From Salvator merianae (lineage: Eukaryota; Chordata; Lepidosauria; Squamata; Teiidae): 64,000 bases of DNA. How positions within the stretch are numbered: position 1 is the stretch's first letter; each line of letters starts with the position of its first letter. The stretch spans positions 31,774,625 to 31,838,624 of the forward strand of contig QVOM02000029.1 of assembly GCA_003586115.2 (NCBI GenBank), given 5' to 3'. Positions 1 through 11,502 of this stretch are shown here, piece by piece. The notes beneath the pieces are model-generated. The model saw only the letters and a list, made by a program, of their open reading frames with translations, was not told the DNA's origin and made no database searches. A program made the position numbers and the translations under genes.

Positions 1-108
1 AGACAGGATCAATCTCTTCCTTCCAAACAATTAAGGAGATGTTCATTCTTATCCACTTATGTAAAACCACCAGGAAGACATTCACACAATGCCATGTACA
101 GTTTGATG

Positions 109-269
109 AACATTTGTGCAAACAGGTTTAGTGTAATTTTATATATCTAAAAATAAATAAATAAATAAAATTTAGTGTAATTTTATATATCTAAAAATAA
201 ATAAATAAAATTTAATGTAATTTTATATATCTAAAAATAAATAAATAAATAAACATTTGTGCAAACAGG
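109..269. repeat. Tandem repeat, three 40-44-bp units, flanked by a direct repeat
   Basis: Three AT-rich units begin near 127, 171 and 211. Each holds GTGTAATTTTATATATC or its ATG variant followed by an AAATAAATAAATA run. They differ only in the number of AAAT units and one base. The 16-mer CATTTGTGCAAACAGG occurs on both sides (111-126 and 254-269), so the whole looks like a local duplication built on an (AAAT)n seed. Confidence 0.9.
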
Positions 270-439
270 ATTCATCGTTCACATTTAACCATCCATATTT
301 TCTACAAATCATATACTAGGCCTTGATCATGCTTCCTTCTCCAGAGCCATCTTGCATGGGATTTAACATTGAAGAACTAATTCAAATTGTTGGCATGGAT
401 GTCTAATGAAGGGAACATATATACATCAATTTTGGAATT

Positions 440-965
440 GTGGGGAGGTACAGAAATGTTGGGAAAGGATTCAAGAGGAAGTATGGAAAATTATTCAATT
501 ATAATCCAACACCAATAGTTTTGACTAAGGAGATGTACTTAATGCATTGCTATAGAGACTTAAAGTTGAATAAGGTGAAGGAGTTTTGTCTTGAACAATT
601 AATACTGGCAGTGTTGTCAGTAATAGTGTATGGGTGGAAGGAGAATACCAAATGGACACTGGAAAAATGGAGGTATTATTTACTAGATGCAATGAGGTTC
701 CAAATATTAAGTAACAATAGATTAACGTTAGAAGGACAAATAGTAGATGGAGATTTGAGAGGAAAATGGAAGGGGATAGTGGAATATTAGGAAAGGAAGC
801 GGGGAGTGACCAGGAAATAAATCAGATATTAATTAGCAACCTTCCATATGTGTTAGATTCAGTGAGGAGGCAGGTTCACCAAGGGAGCTGGGGGATCTTC
901 AATGTATTATTTCAATTTGTTTTGATTTTGTATAAAATTTAAAGTAATAAACAAAAAATAAAAAG
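440..965 (+). mobile_element. L1-type LINE 3' end, degraded
   Basis: A frame at 440-790 has the layout of the L1 ORF2 C-terminus: a hydrophobic helix, then GWKENTKWTLEKWRYYLLDA (compare the family pattern WK-x-PT-x-EEW), ending KWKGIVEY and a stop. A short 3' UTR and an A-rich tail (AATAAACAAAAAATAAAAA) follow near 945-965. It is a 5'-truncated, inactive copy. The open frame is a relic and not a host gene. Confidence 0.6.
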
Positions 966-2219
966 CATGGAATTTCACATTGCAAAACTTGAAATATGAG
1001 AGGTGGTTCAGGTGACATCAGCAGAGAGCTGCCTTTGTATGGATTTCCCACTTCAAGAGAGCAAGTGTGCTTGAGGTCTGTCAAATCTCACCTACTCTTT
1101 TTTTCCACATTCTTCCTACCAGCATTCCAATACAGAGTCTCCCAATGCATCGCCAGTTTTGCCAGTACTGGCGGTTGCACAGAACACTAGTTCACAGAAG
1201 GTTTTCTAACCTTGTGCAACTTTAATTCAAATCACACCATTTTGGAATGTCCATATTTGTTCCGCAACACATGAACAGAGGTCGCACAGCGGTGTGGGTG
1301 AAGGAGGTGTCATTTTAATTGCAGTGATCATCTCTTACCTCTGTTACATTTCTCAACCTTTTTCCTTCTCCTGGAGCAGATCTAGCAGCAGGGATTCTAG
1401 TAGTGATCACTGATGGAGCAACTCCTGAATCCCTGCTAGGCGAAGAATGGGAAGGAGTATTGAACATCACTATTGTCACTATAGCAATAGAGCAAATGGT
1501 CGCAGTGAACCAGAAATGGAATCTTCAGTATGTACTGAAGGCCGAACCTGATCTTTTTACAGAAGTGGCCTTAAACTACTTTCAAGTAGATTCAGGCACC
1601 ATCCACATGGCCATTATTCATGCTCTTCTAGGCATCTGAGGGGCTGGGTAAGCAATTGCTTCCACGCCTGTTTGGGCTCCCAGTCACCCCAATTCCCAAC
1701 AAAAGTGACCTGCCTGTAAACCACTTGGAAGCACTTAGAGGTCACCATGCCAGGGGAAGTCACTGCCAGGAAAATGCAGTGTGAACTTACACACACAATT
1801 CTGCTCCCTAACAATGATCCTGGATGCATTTTTGGTCCAAGGAATCACCTTTGAGCCCCAAAGTTTGTTAATAGCAGAGGCATTCCAGGGGTGGCTGCTC
1901 TGTGCTGCAACTTGGATCCCACCCTTGTTGGATGGTGTCTCAGAAAAAACACTGCATGCGCTTCTCATTGGATGCTTTTTCTGGCCTAATGAGCAACACA
2001 GGAGTATCCCAAATGCTTGGTCAATATTGTGTAGAATTGGCCACTGTCACTTCTGCTACATCACTTAGCAATATTGTGCATTCTTTGTGGGGATTTTAAT
2101 GCTTGACAGTCAATTACGGTTGTGCACTCTTGGCCTAGTTTGTGCCATGTCCTACATAAAACTACATAAGCCAATTCAGAGAATGATACTCTCCTGATTT
2201 ACTAGACCTTTCTGATACA
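966..2219. other. Intergenic, nothing recognised
   Basis: This is unique-looking sequence with only short frames that show no codon bias or known motif. No RNA gene or element ends could be seen. Confidence 0.6.
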
Positions 2220-2639
2220 GGTTGTGATCAGTTACGGGAACAGGCCACTGCTGGGGTGAACTAGAGGTTCAAGGGACAGATAAAATATCAAAAAATGACT
2301 TTCCACATCCCTAAGTCTCTAATTCTGCACCCCTTTCCCAGACGGAAGTTCATCAGTCTTGGAGTTACTCACTGTTTGGGTTGGAGTGGGTTGGAAGCTA
2401 CGGAAGCACCTGTAGCAAATCCCAGCCTGGAAACAACTGCTATAGCCAGCCAGCCAATTAGGGCCATGGTAACCCAGGCTGGTTGTGAGCGTGGAAGGTG
2501 AAGATGAGGAAGAGAAATGAGGTAGGAGGGTTTAAGCCCTTATTTTTTAAAGTGTGTCACTCAGGTTTTTTTCTGCACCTACAAATGGGTCAATCCTTTG
2601 AAAATGTGCTTCCCCAATAAGCCCTGTGTCATCACACCC
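2220..2639. mobile_element. MITE-like element related to the one at 11503-12741
   Basis: The left end reads GGTTGTGATCAG, and the right end reads GTGTCATCACACC, the approximate inverted copy. The interior shares segments in the same order with the outer element at 11503-11700: a GGGGTGAA motif, then a GGGACAGATA(A) stretch, then a run with CACTCCC-like and CTCTAATT-like blocks. No transposase frame is visible, so it would need an autonomous relative to move. Confidence 0.5.
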
Positions 2640-3286
2640 CTTCAAGACATTTTCTTCTAATACTTTGTCAGGACTTTCAATATGTGGCTCTTTAATTTTT
2701 TATCCATGGAACCTATTGTTAGCATATCTAGTTTTCCACACAACACAGAGGTTTCCCTCCACTTTTCTAGAAACTGCTACAATATTTTTATCAAAAATCC
2801 TCATTCTGATAATTTTAAAATCATATTTTCTCTCCATATGTAATGTTCTCAGTCCCATTACATGAAAACATGCTATAGTCTTTTGCTGATACTCTCTTGG
2901 GCTGTAGAAACTAGAACAGGCCAAGCTTTCTTCAACCTGTGTTCATCTTCGTTTTTTCACCATAAATAGCAACATTCTTTGTGTTGAATCTTTAGCTGCA
3001 GGATTTTATCTATTTTCTAATCACTGCACTGCAGCACACAACTGGAAAAGCACAGAAGGGTGTTTACAGTGGCAACAACAAAGTGGTTATGGAGAACCTT
3101 TATGCCACCTCAAGGCTGCAATCATTCTTGTTGTCCTTGTAGACATATGGAGTTGTACTGGGAGCAGATGCCTGTGACTAATGTGGGGAACACATCCAAT
3201 CCCAAAAATAGGCACTGTGTACTAATTGTGCTAAGTGAACTGAAAAAGTAGCCTTATATTCTGAGCAGAGTGAGAAACTAGTGGCT
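2640..3286. other. Intergenic, nothing recognised
   Basis: AT-rich sequence with no element ends, RNA gene or credible frame. Confidence 0.6.
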
Positions 3287-3294
3287 CTCCAAAC

Positions 3295-3430
3295 CAGGGG
3301 TGCTCAATTTGCAGCCCTGCAGATATTTCAAAAATCACAGCTTCCAGCAATCCACACCATAGAGGCTGGCAAAGAATGCTGGGAGCTATAATTCAGGAAC
3401 ATCTGAAGGGCCACATGTTGAGCACCTCTC
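3295..3430. mobile_element. hAT-like MITE with imperfect 8-bp duplication
   Basis: The left end is CAGGGGTGCTCAA and the right end contains its inverse (TTGAGCACCTCTC). The flanks CTCCAAAC (3287-3294) and CTCTAGAC (3431-3438) match at 6 of 8 bases. An 8-bp duplication and a CAGGGGT terminus are hallmarks of hAT transposons. The 136-bp body is non-coding and partly palindromic. Confidence 0.6.
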
Positions 3431-3442
3431 CTCTAGACCATG

Positions 3443-3555
3443 TTTCCCAACCTGGCACTTTACAGATGTTTTGGATTACAAATCCTATCAACACTACTCT
3501 GCATAGCTACCTTGTCTAGTCCAACATTTGGACACCTGCATATACTCCAACCCTG
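3443..3555. repeat. Degraded palindromic repeat of the TTTCCCAACCTGG type
   Basis: TTTCCCAACCTGGCACTTT near the left and an inverted-looking TCCAACATTTGGACACC near the right flank a short interior with GGATTACAAATCCTATCA. It resembles the widespread reptile dispersed repeat carrying GGACTACAACTCCCATCA. Similar pieces lie at 30141-30260, 35085-35240 and 38560-38610. The family name is not known to me. Confidence 0.4.
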
Positions 3556-3578
3556 ATCTAAATAAAGAGAGAAACCAA

Positions 3579-4026
3579 GGCCATGGTCACACCCCAACCA
3601 GATAATCTGTCTTAGGGGTGGACAGGGAAGTCGGGCCGGTTTTGGCCAGAAACAGCCTGGCCACACCTACTGTGGTACTGCTGCTCCCTGCCGAGCCTTC
3701 ATGGGGGGACAGGGGGAAGGGACCCCCTACTGCCACGCTGAAGCTTAGCTTTTACCAGGCAAGGGGATCCACAGAGGTTCAATGTAGTGATGACAGCACA
3801 GATGGGCTCCTCTCTGCTCCAGGGTCTGATTTCCTTCCCTGCAGCCCTTCACCTGGGTCTGTTTCTTGCAGCAAAAATGGACTCAGTGCTGGGGTAAACT
3901 GCATAGCAGATTGTCCCAGTCAGGGGGGAAAAGATCTGCAGAAAAAACCAGAAGCAGACTTTCACGTGTGCCCTCCAGACACAGGATGGCCTCCATTCAA
4001 ATAAAAAGTAAGGTGTGATCACAGCC
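3579..4026. mobile_element. MITE-like DNA transposon, 448 bp
   Basis: The left end GGCCATGGTCACACC pairs with the right end GGTGTGATCACAGCC as an imperfect inverted repeat. The flanking triplets are CAA (3576-3578) and TAA (4027-4029), which agree with a 3-bp duplication after one mutation. The open frame at 3618-4004 lies wholly inside, has no transposase motif and is regarded as chance. Confidence 0.6.
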
Positions 4027-4059
4027 TAAGAATAATCAAGGAAAGGGCAATGTTTCTCT

Positions 4060-4273
4060 GGCTGTGTTCAGACATAGCAAAAGGGACGCCTCAGAGGCGC
4101 CTCATAGAGACAGTATATGGCATTCGTGTTCCCAAGTGTTCTCTAATCCACATTTTCTAGCATAGAACGTTCATGAGAAAGGGGAGGGGCAGACTGGTGT
4201 GTGAACGATCCCACCTCGAAGCCATCTTTGAACCGCCTCAGAGATGCTCTTTTTGTTGTGTCTGATCACAGCC
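4060..4273. mobile_element. MITE of the GGCTGTGTTCAGACA family (copy 1)
   Basis: This 214-bp element has ends GGCTGTGTTCAGACATAG and the inverse TGTGTCTGATCACAGCC, with flanking TCT triplets on both sides. Copies with the same interior (GCCTCATAGAGACAGT, CTTCTCTAATCCACC-like, TTCATGAGAAAGGGGAGG) lie at 11267-11499, 34131-34345 and 37959-38177. Confidence 0.85.
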
Positions 4274-4280
4274 TCTCTCT

Positions 4281-4321
4281 TGTGCACGTGTGCGCGCGCA
4301 CACACACACACACACACACAT
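4281..4321. repeat. Alternating purine-pyrimidine (TG/CG/CA) microsatellite
   Basis: TGTGCACGTGTGCGCGCGC passes into about eleven CA units. It lies a few bases outside the right end of the MITE at 4060-4273. Such alternating runs favour left-handed DNA in vitro. Confidence 0.9.
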
Positions 4322-5630
4322 TCACTGTTTTCACATAAAAAATTATTCCAGTCTTTACATTTAACATTTCTTTCAGTTTTGGTATTTACCCTGATTGAAT
4401 CAATAGCAACCACATAAAGCTGAAGCTGGCCAAATCTCAGAGCAGTGCTGCAGAGATACCATGTTTTACTCAAGCAGCAGTCTGTGGAAGAATCTGGAAC
4501 GAATTTTACAGGTCAGCCTGGGAACTATTAGAAAGAGAATAGAAAGATAACCATACCTGCCAAATCTGAATTTAGAGCTGAGTGTTTGTCAATGACAAAC
4601 GGCGTGCTGACACTGCAGAAAGCAGAGAAAGTAGATTACCGCATCGTTTTCACAAATGCCAAGGCTTTAGACAGCTTGGCTATTAACCGTTTTGATGGTT
4701 AAAAAAAGAAGGAACAATACTCAGAACCCCAGAGTCAAGATGAAATAAGTAAATCTGAAAAAGGGAACAGGAGGCTACTTAATAGCTTGCAGGTGATGCC
4801 ATTTCTGACCACACCCTCTGGCTGCTACTGCATCAAGAAAAAAAAGCCCTTCGGCTTCACACAGCACTATTTATTGTTGAATGTTTAGATTTGGCAATCA
4901 TCAGTATATCAAATTGCTGACTAAACGCAATCTAGAAAGGTACACCCACATCACTGCAGTAACAAAAGCTGCTATATCAAAAAGATTTAAGAGCTGCAAA
5001 ATTGAGTACAATGAGCAGAGAAGGCAATAAGCCATTCTTCTAGCTGTGGAAAATGGCCCAGCCTCTTACTCCATGATCTAATAAAGCAACAGGGATCAAA
5101 CATTTGCTCCTCCTGTACAGGAAGGCGTCTAGTTTACACAGTATTAGTCATCATATCTTCTTCAGAAGTCTCTGAGTAGCTGTAGCTGCAGCTAACAGAT
5201 GCAATCATACAGGCATCCGTCTGAAAAGAGTTCTCTTTAACTTCCTGTTGTTGATGCTCACTTAACTTTTGGCAGGATCTAGCTTCTTTAACAGAAGAGA
5301 AAGGCTAGAATCAGCCTGTTAAAACAGATCTATGGCCTATCTCTCCCAGAAGATTTGCCAGATGTCTATGAGTAACCATAAGAGCAGGACATGAAGGTAG
5401 TAGCAGCTGTCTCTTGGCACTCATTCTTCAGCAGCTGGATTTCAGAGGCCTATCACCTCCAATACTGACATTGTGGCTGGCAGCCATGGATAATGCTGTC
5501 CTCCGTGAGTTTTTCTAATCCACTTTTGAAGCTTTCTAGCCACCAACCGCAAGATCACCTTACGGTGCTTTCTTTGATCTTAACATAATTTGGGGGAGAG
5601 GGAAACAAACCACTGCTGGATGGTGACTGA
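4322..5630. other. Intergenic, nothing recognised
   Basis: No element ends, RNA gene or credible coding frame was seen. Short frames are near random expectation. Confidence 0.55.
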
Positions 5631-5790
5631 GGGTGTGTTCAGACTAGTGATTTTTAAAATCACCTGAATAAAATGACTGAATAATTCCTTGGCACACAGG
5701 AAAAAAAGCCTTCCAAACACAGTTATCTGTTCATCCAATTCAAAACTCACCTGAAGTGCAGCCTATTCACCTCAACAGACAACTTACCAC
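5631..5790. mobile_element. One-ended fragment of the GGGTGTGTTCAGACTAG transposon
   Basis: It begins GGGTGTGTTCAGACTAGTG and follows the reverse complement of the right end of the element at 11702-12500 for about 130 bp (shared GAATAATTCC, GCACACAG and AAGCCTTCCAAACACAGTTA blocks). The other end was not found, so the copy is truncated. Confidence 0.7.
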
Positions 5791-6462
5791 GACTGCAAAG
5801 CCTGAGAACCCAGCCTGAGTAAAACTCTAATTAAAATGTTCAAGAAATACTGAGCTGTCACTATCTACTTGCACCATCTGCTTGAAGATGAGCATTAGAG
5901 ACTGTGTGCTCTCTAGATGTAGTTGGATTCCATCAATGCTTGCACCCTAGCCAATAGACAAGGATGATGGAAATGAACACAGTTTCCCCAGCTCAGATCT
6001 AGGTGTAAGAACAGCAAGATTCACACAGTTTTGCCTCCATATCAAGTCAGTGGCTGGTGGAATAATATGGTGATGATGTCATTAAACATAATATGACAAA
6101 CTAGAAGTTACAAGGGAGGAACATGGAGCAGCACTTATTTTCTATCTTGGTTAGAGATGCACCAAAATGCTCTAGTGCTGAAACAATTTAACTCCAAATG
6201 GGCTATTCCAAGTATTGTGCTCAAAAGAGAACAGTACTTAAAATAAAGTCCTGCCTCAGCATTGAAATAAACAACCCCTTTTGAGATGACCAGGATTCCA
6301 GGAGCAGGAGAGAAGCTGCAAAAAGTGGGGAAAGCACCAAGAAACATGATGACAAGAATTACTCTTCAGCAAAACCAGGAGTCTAGCAGTCTTTCAAGTA
6401 ATTTGGCAGTGATCTCTGACAGGAATCCCTCCCTCCCTCTCTTCCTAGTAGCCCTTCTTAAA
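5791..6462. other. Intergenic, nothing recognised
   Basis: No recognisable element or frame. Confidence 0.5.
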
Positions 6463-6520
6463 GAAGCTGGGCATTGAACCTGGAAGCTTTTGCCTGTGCT
6501 CTACTACTGAGCTATGGTGA
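6463..6520 (-). mobile_element. tRNA-derived SINE head (Sauria-like), truncated
   Basis: On the - strand there is an A-box-like TAGCTCAGTAG (6504-6514) and a B-box-like GGTTCAATGCC (6470-6480). These have the spacing of the internal RNA polymerase III promoter of a tRNA-derived SINE. No clover-leaf tRNA can be drawn, and a SINE tail is not evident downstream. Confidence 0.6.
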
Positions 6521-6918
6521 AACTGCAGTTCTAAACTTTCTTTATAAACAGAACCAATTCTTACAATCTACTTCACAAGCAACAGGGAGCGAAGGAACTG
6601 CGGTGATCCAGTTGTGCAAAGATCACTGTTGTACACTGAACCTATTCGACAGTTATGGGTGTAGGTATCCTTGCACTGCTCCTAGGAACCCATGGGCCTA
6701 CATCTCTGGCAATTTGGGAATGATTCTCCTAGATCCAAGTTGGTAGAAATGTTTAAATCACAGGAACGTTTGCCCATAACCTTCTGCTATGGCTAGATTC
6801 GTTTAACTGAAGACAAAAGCAGTCGACGCTGCCTCGGATCAATGACTGGTTGATTGGATTTGCTGACATTGCTGCTGTAACCGGACAGGAGAGAAGCATG
6901 CTAGATAACAGAAACAAA

Positions 6919-7825
6919 GGGCCTTTCGGCACTGAAAGGCCATGATCTAAACCAATGGGTCTGGACCAGCGAGACCCACTGGTTCAGGCCACAGCCAGGA
7001 ATGGTCTAAAGCAGTGCCATCTGCATGATGTCATGGTTCAGACCAGCCACTGCACCAGCTCCAAAGTTTGCGCAAAAGTTCCTAGCCTCAGAGCCACTAG
7101 GGAACCATTTTGGTGGTGCAATTTAGGTTCCCCAGTAGTCTGGTACACAGAGACATGCCTTCTGCATGTCTCTGTGTCCCAAGTCCTTTTCACACTTTCC
7201 AACTTGGAATGGTCTTATTGGACCATTCCAAGGTGGAACAGTCCTTGTAATGTGGTAGCTATCCGCACTGCGAGGGCTGGAATGATCCAGAACTGGGCTT
7301 CCAGCATTCGTCGTGCAAATGCCAGCCATCCTCCATGATATCCTCTGCCATGGCAACCAGGGAAGCGGCATGAGAGTATGCAGCTGTGCTACAGCCTACA
7401 GTCTTCACACCAGGAAGTAGGTGCAAATGCTGCTTACCAGGAGCAGTCCAGCTGCTCCGGGTAAATTTGTGGACAACAATTTTGTAGTCCAAAGCTAATA
7501 GCACTCCAGAGTGTCTGCAGATGCTCCGAATTGCTCAGGCCATCTCAAAATGCGGAACCACTGTGTAAGTGAGCATCCAATCACTCACTAGCACTAAAGT
7601 GCAAACAGGTCCCCAGACTAGGCCACGTTGGTCCACTGCTAGACCTCGACATCAAGGTTTACCAGTGATGTAGAGCACGGGCTCCTTCTTCTGGATTAAA
7701 CTCCGTCCTATGAGAACGGACTATACCAGTGGTGGGCAGGGCTTCCCTTATTCCATATTAACATGCAGAAGATAGGCATGCAGTCTCCTTCTGGAACTGA
7801 ACAAAGGGCCAGTGCAGAAAGGCCC
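6919..7825. mobile_element. Non-autonomous transposon with GGGCCTTTCGGCACTG ends
   Basis: This 907-bp element has left end GGGCCTTTCGGCACTG and right end CAGTGCAGAAAGGCCC, with AAA on both sides (6916-6918 and 7826-7828). The interior is rich in short dyads such as CCAATGGGTCTGGACC against GACCCACTGG. The open frames inside (for example 6955-7338) carry no transposase motif. Relatives are at 27251-27757, 23689-24587 and 52610-53559. Confidence 0.8.
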
Positions 7826-9318
7826 AAAGAGCTAACTGGTTAGAAAGGGATTGGGCCACCTGAGGAAAAGAGGCACCCTGAACAAGAGAAGTAAGAACAC
7901 ATCACCTAATTTCAAACACTACTGGATTCCTAACAGTCCAACACACTCCATAGTCCGGGTTCACGGGAGCAGATTTGACCAAATTTTTAAGGAACCAGCA
8001 CTAGCTGCCCTCACAACTGTTAGGAAGCTATTCTGCATGACTATTTTAGAGGAAAGGAAGGTAAGAATTAAGGAACAGATCAAGTTTCTCTTATTTCAAG
8101 ATACTTCTGTTCTGTGGAACAGTCAAAACGGTAACAGAAGATCTGCTGGTTAAAAGACTCTGACAGACTGGGCAAAGTAGTGAACCAGAAGGAGAAATAT
8201 GAAGACTGCAGCTTAATGTTCATTTAACATGAGCACAAGTTTCACAGCACTCAGTAAGACTTATACTTCTGAGTTAGGGTGTAAGCAAGAGGCAATTACA
8301 ATGACATATTTTTGTTTACTTGTAACTAATTCACCAGGCAACAATGCAAAACTGTCATATGTCTGTTTGCTTGCTTAGTTTTTACATTTGCCTATCACAA
8401 ATAAGTTTGTCTTAGTGACATTTACAGAAATTTCCAAAGCAGCAAAAACAAGAGCCTTTAAAGATGCCACACAGTTGTTTACTGAATAAGTTGAATACAA
8501 ATGCTTGGTGTTTTTCAAGTATACAAGCAGTAACCTGTAAAATATGAGATGGTACCAGGCCAGTACACATTCTGTAGTGCCTCCAGACTACGTTTTTCCC
8601 AGGGCTATACTGGTATTCCTACACATATCCATAGCAATCCCAATATATTCCTGGGCTGGTCAGTCAAAAATCCATTAAATAGGCATTACAGAAAATACCA
8701 GCTGTGATGCCGGGTTTTCCATCATGCAGGATTGCTTACTTTGTCTGCCAGTTCTTCACAGAATCACTGCTCTTGCAAAAGTCCCTGTATGTAGGAAGAA
8801 CATGAAAAAACAAAAGGAAGTGGACGGCCCATCCTATCATAAGGGTACTTTTGCAAGAGAGGCGATTCCACAGAAAGACAACAGATGAGGTGAGAGCCTG
8901 GGATTGCCTCCTGCTGTATGACTGGGGTGGCAAGAGTTGATTGCAGGATCCAAAAAAGATCCCACAATTTTCTCTTACCATCTTTGCACCCCTGGTGTGT
9001 GCAAAGGCATAATCATTTGAGCTGGGAATGGGGAGGCAACAATTCGCTCTTTGCCTCTTGCTTGCACCCAGATAGATTTTGATCCCTTTCACACCACAAC
9101 ACAGTTGAGTGCAACCTCAGTAAAGTTTTGAAACAGATTACTAAAATCATCTAGTAAGAAGGCCAAATTTCATTTCTGGATTTTAAATCTGGCCTTTTGC
9201 TCTTTCCCTGGTGTCACGGGTACATATCGGTACATTACTCCTGTTGCAGGATGGCTGTTAGAATATAGTGAACCTTACGTTAGGCTATATTGCTTACCAT
9301 GGAATGTAGTGTAGCACT
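7826..9318. other. Intergenic, nothing recognised
   Basis: Several small frames, none with known motifs. No element ends were found. Confidence 0.5.
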
Positions 9319-9660
9319 ATGTTCTTTACACCTCCTCCTTGTGAAAAATGCCCATTTATTCCTACCATCTGCTTTCCGTTCTTTAACCAGTTGCCTGTTC
9401 TAAGAGGGCTGTCTTTTTATTTCATGACTGCTAAGCTTATTGAGGAATCTTTGATGGGTGATGTTACTGAAAGATTTTTGAAAGTCCCAGTAGGTGGTAT
9501 CTACCAGATTGCCCTTATTCATGTTGCTGATGTACTCAAAAATCTCTTAAAGGGTAGTTAGACAGGACTTTCCCTTGCAGAAGCTGCATTGGCTATGCTT
9601 GAGCAAGACCTGCATCAAAATGCTTTTGCCCAGCTGGACTGCATGCTTGAACAGTGAAAA
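9319..9660 (-). mobile_element. CR1-type LINE reverse-transcriptase fragment
   Basis: Read on the - strand, the conceptual product carries CSFCKGKSCLTTL, then LVDTTYWDFQKSFSN and HQRFLNK. These match the CR1 reverse-transcriptase palm, whose usual form is GKSCLTNL followed by YLDFQKAFDKVPHQ with the first catalytic Asp. Stops and frame changes break it, so it is inactive. Only about 110 codons remain. Confidence 0.75.
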
Positions 9661-9835
9661 TGTCTCTTCCTTGCTTGAATGGAGGTGGGAGCAATAAGTG
9701 TACAAAAGCAGAGATGCATAGAGACCTAGGCTAAGAATCTGCTGTACCATGGCTGTAGCAAGATTAGAAGAAGCCCAAGGTCAAAATAATGAATAGGCCT
9801 GCTCTAGCGCTTCCCCACAGTAAGAATGAAACTCA

Positions 9836-10269
9836 GGCTGCAATCAGACATGCCTCTGGGCGAATCTGATTCTGGAAAGTCAGACATTTTCTCCCTAAAT
9901 TCATTTTGCCCCATCTCAAAGCTTGGGAATAAGTGCCTCTTATTCAAGGTATCAGAACACCAAAGTCAACTCTTTTTTTAGTCAGATTGGACAGGGAGCT
10001 ACACAAACACAGAGAGCAGAAATGTAGCCAATCACAGAGTGTGAAACAGCTGCTACGGGCAATCAACCAATCAGGCCCACAGAAAACCAGACAGATAAAT
10101 AGCCAATCAGCAGTATTGCCAGACTTTGGAGGTCAGTAAAGTGTGGAAAAATGAGATAAGTTTTTGGGCCCTCATTTGTTTGACTGCTTGTATGTCTTTT
10201 GTGCGTGTGTCTACAGGACACTTTTCTTTTAAGAGGCAATTGTAAAAAGCTATGTCTGATCACACACCC
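9836..10269. mobile_element. Probable MITE with GGCTGCAATCAGACA end
   Basis: The left end GGCTGCAATCAGACATG and the right end TGTCTGATCACACACCC are imperfect inverted repeats of the same type as those at 21042-21673 and 32529-33459. The flanking duplication is unclear: CAG on both sides is possible if the element is one base shorter at each end. There is no coding capacity. Confidence 0.55.
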
Positions 10270-11266
10270 AGTGGTAACACTATGTGAGTGCCAACCGTCA
10301 CTGTATGGGGTGTTCCAAGGGGGCAGGACTTTTTGATAATGACCAAAGGATATCTATTCCCTTGCCCGCTCTACTCTCATTACATCTTGCGTTGTATTGC
10401 TTGCCTGAACCAACCTTTCTTCTTAACCATTGAAGAACTGGGCCGTTTTTATAACAAACATTGCATAAATGAATGTGTTGAATTGGATTTAGAGAGGTGT
10501 AAGAGCACATAAGCTGTTCTACTTCCCAATAATTTTTTTTTTCACAAGCTGAGCACTCAATAAGAAAATGTCAAAGTCCAAACTACTTCTCAGCAGTTTC
10601 TTATAGTGCCTTCTGCTCAGAGTCCAGTCAAATATTTTCAGGTTTCATCCCACGAAAAATTACATGACATCCGGTAAAAGTACAGACAACTTGGACACAC
10701 TTATTCAGTAACTAGTTTTCTAATTTCTCTTTCCTTTAAAGAGCCTGGAACAATTAAAATGATCCTTCTGACCTTTTCCCTTCACAACCACTGTGCAAGT
10801 TAGCAAAGAACTGAACCTGCCCTTCCCTTGCTCTAGTGTGATCCTCTCAACTGCTACACATGTTCTTATACAAACAGTTGAACACTAGTGTCCACAGGTT
10901 ACCACTTCTAAGCCACTTTTGAGGGCCTTTTTTAATATGTGTGGATGCAGTCTTAGATGCCTTGCTATCTGTCACAAGACTTATGCCTAGACACTGACTA
11001 TCACTGCCCAGTATCCAATAGATACAGCCTCACTCACTGAGGGCACAAATGTTTCCTTTTATGATGAAGGGACTTTCATCTTGAAACCATGTTAGGATCC
11101 TCTCTTGAGTCCATAAAACTATAAAGGTCCATTTATTACCCAGCATCTGCCTTAACTTCAATTATTGGCTGAGATATCAAAAGAGTGGAAGCAGACGCAG
11201 CTTGTGCAGTGGCACTGACTGTAATTTTACCTCACTTAAAAAACAAAGCTGGATAAAACTTTCTAA
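10270..11266. other. Intergenic, nothing recognised
   Basis: No element ends or credible frames. Confidence 0.5.
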
Positions 11267-11282
11267 GGCTGTGTTCACATAT

Positions 11283-11330
<48 letters not shown>

Positions 11331-11499
11331 AGCTCAGAAATGCCTTCCAGACTGTAATGTGTGGCCCTCATGTTCTCATCCCATCTCTAATCCACCTTTT
11401 CTAGCCTAGAATGTTTATGAAGAGAGAGGGGAAGACTAGCATACAAACCATCTCCAAGCCACCTCAAAAGTGCCTTTTTTACTCCCTGTGAATGCAGCC
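11267..11499. mobile_element. MITE of the GGCTGTGTTCAGACA family (copy 2) with expanded A tract
   Basis: The left end is GGCTGTGTTCACATATAG and the right end CTGTGAATGCAGCC. Flanking triplets are TAA and TTA. The interior matches copies 1, 3 and 4, except that the short CAAAAG near the left end has grown into a run of 43 A (11286-11328). Confidence 0.8.
11286..11328. repeat. (A)43 homopolymer inside a MITE
   Basis: Forty-three consecutive A, where sister copies have only AA to AAAA. The position, near the left end and not at a 3' tail, shows it is not a retroposon poly(A) tail. The exact length is prone to sequencing error. Confidence 0.9.
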
Positions 11500-11502
11500 T
11501 TA

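Noticed and set aside
127..254. A CRISPR-like array at the three-unit repeat
   Set aside because: Units are directly adjacent without unique spacers, are made of AT-rich simple sequence, and the genome is vertebrate.
440..790. A 116-codon frame as a host gene
   Set aside because: It matches the C-terminal pattern of L1 ORF2 and is followed by an A-rich tail, so it is a LINE relic.
6463..6520. A functional tRNA gene at this place or at 46570-46597
   Set aside because: Only the A and B box promoter patterns are present. The clover-leaf stems cannot be formed, and one copy has a SINE tail with target duplication.
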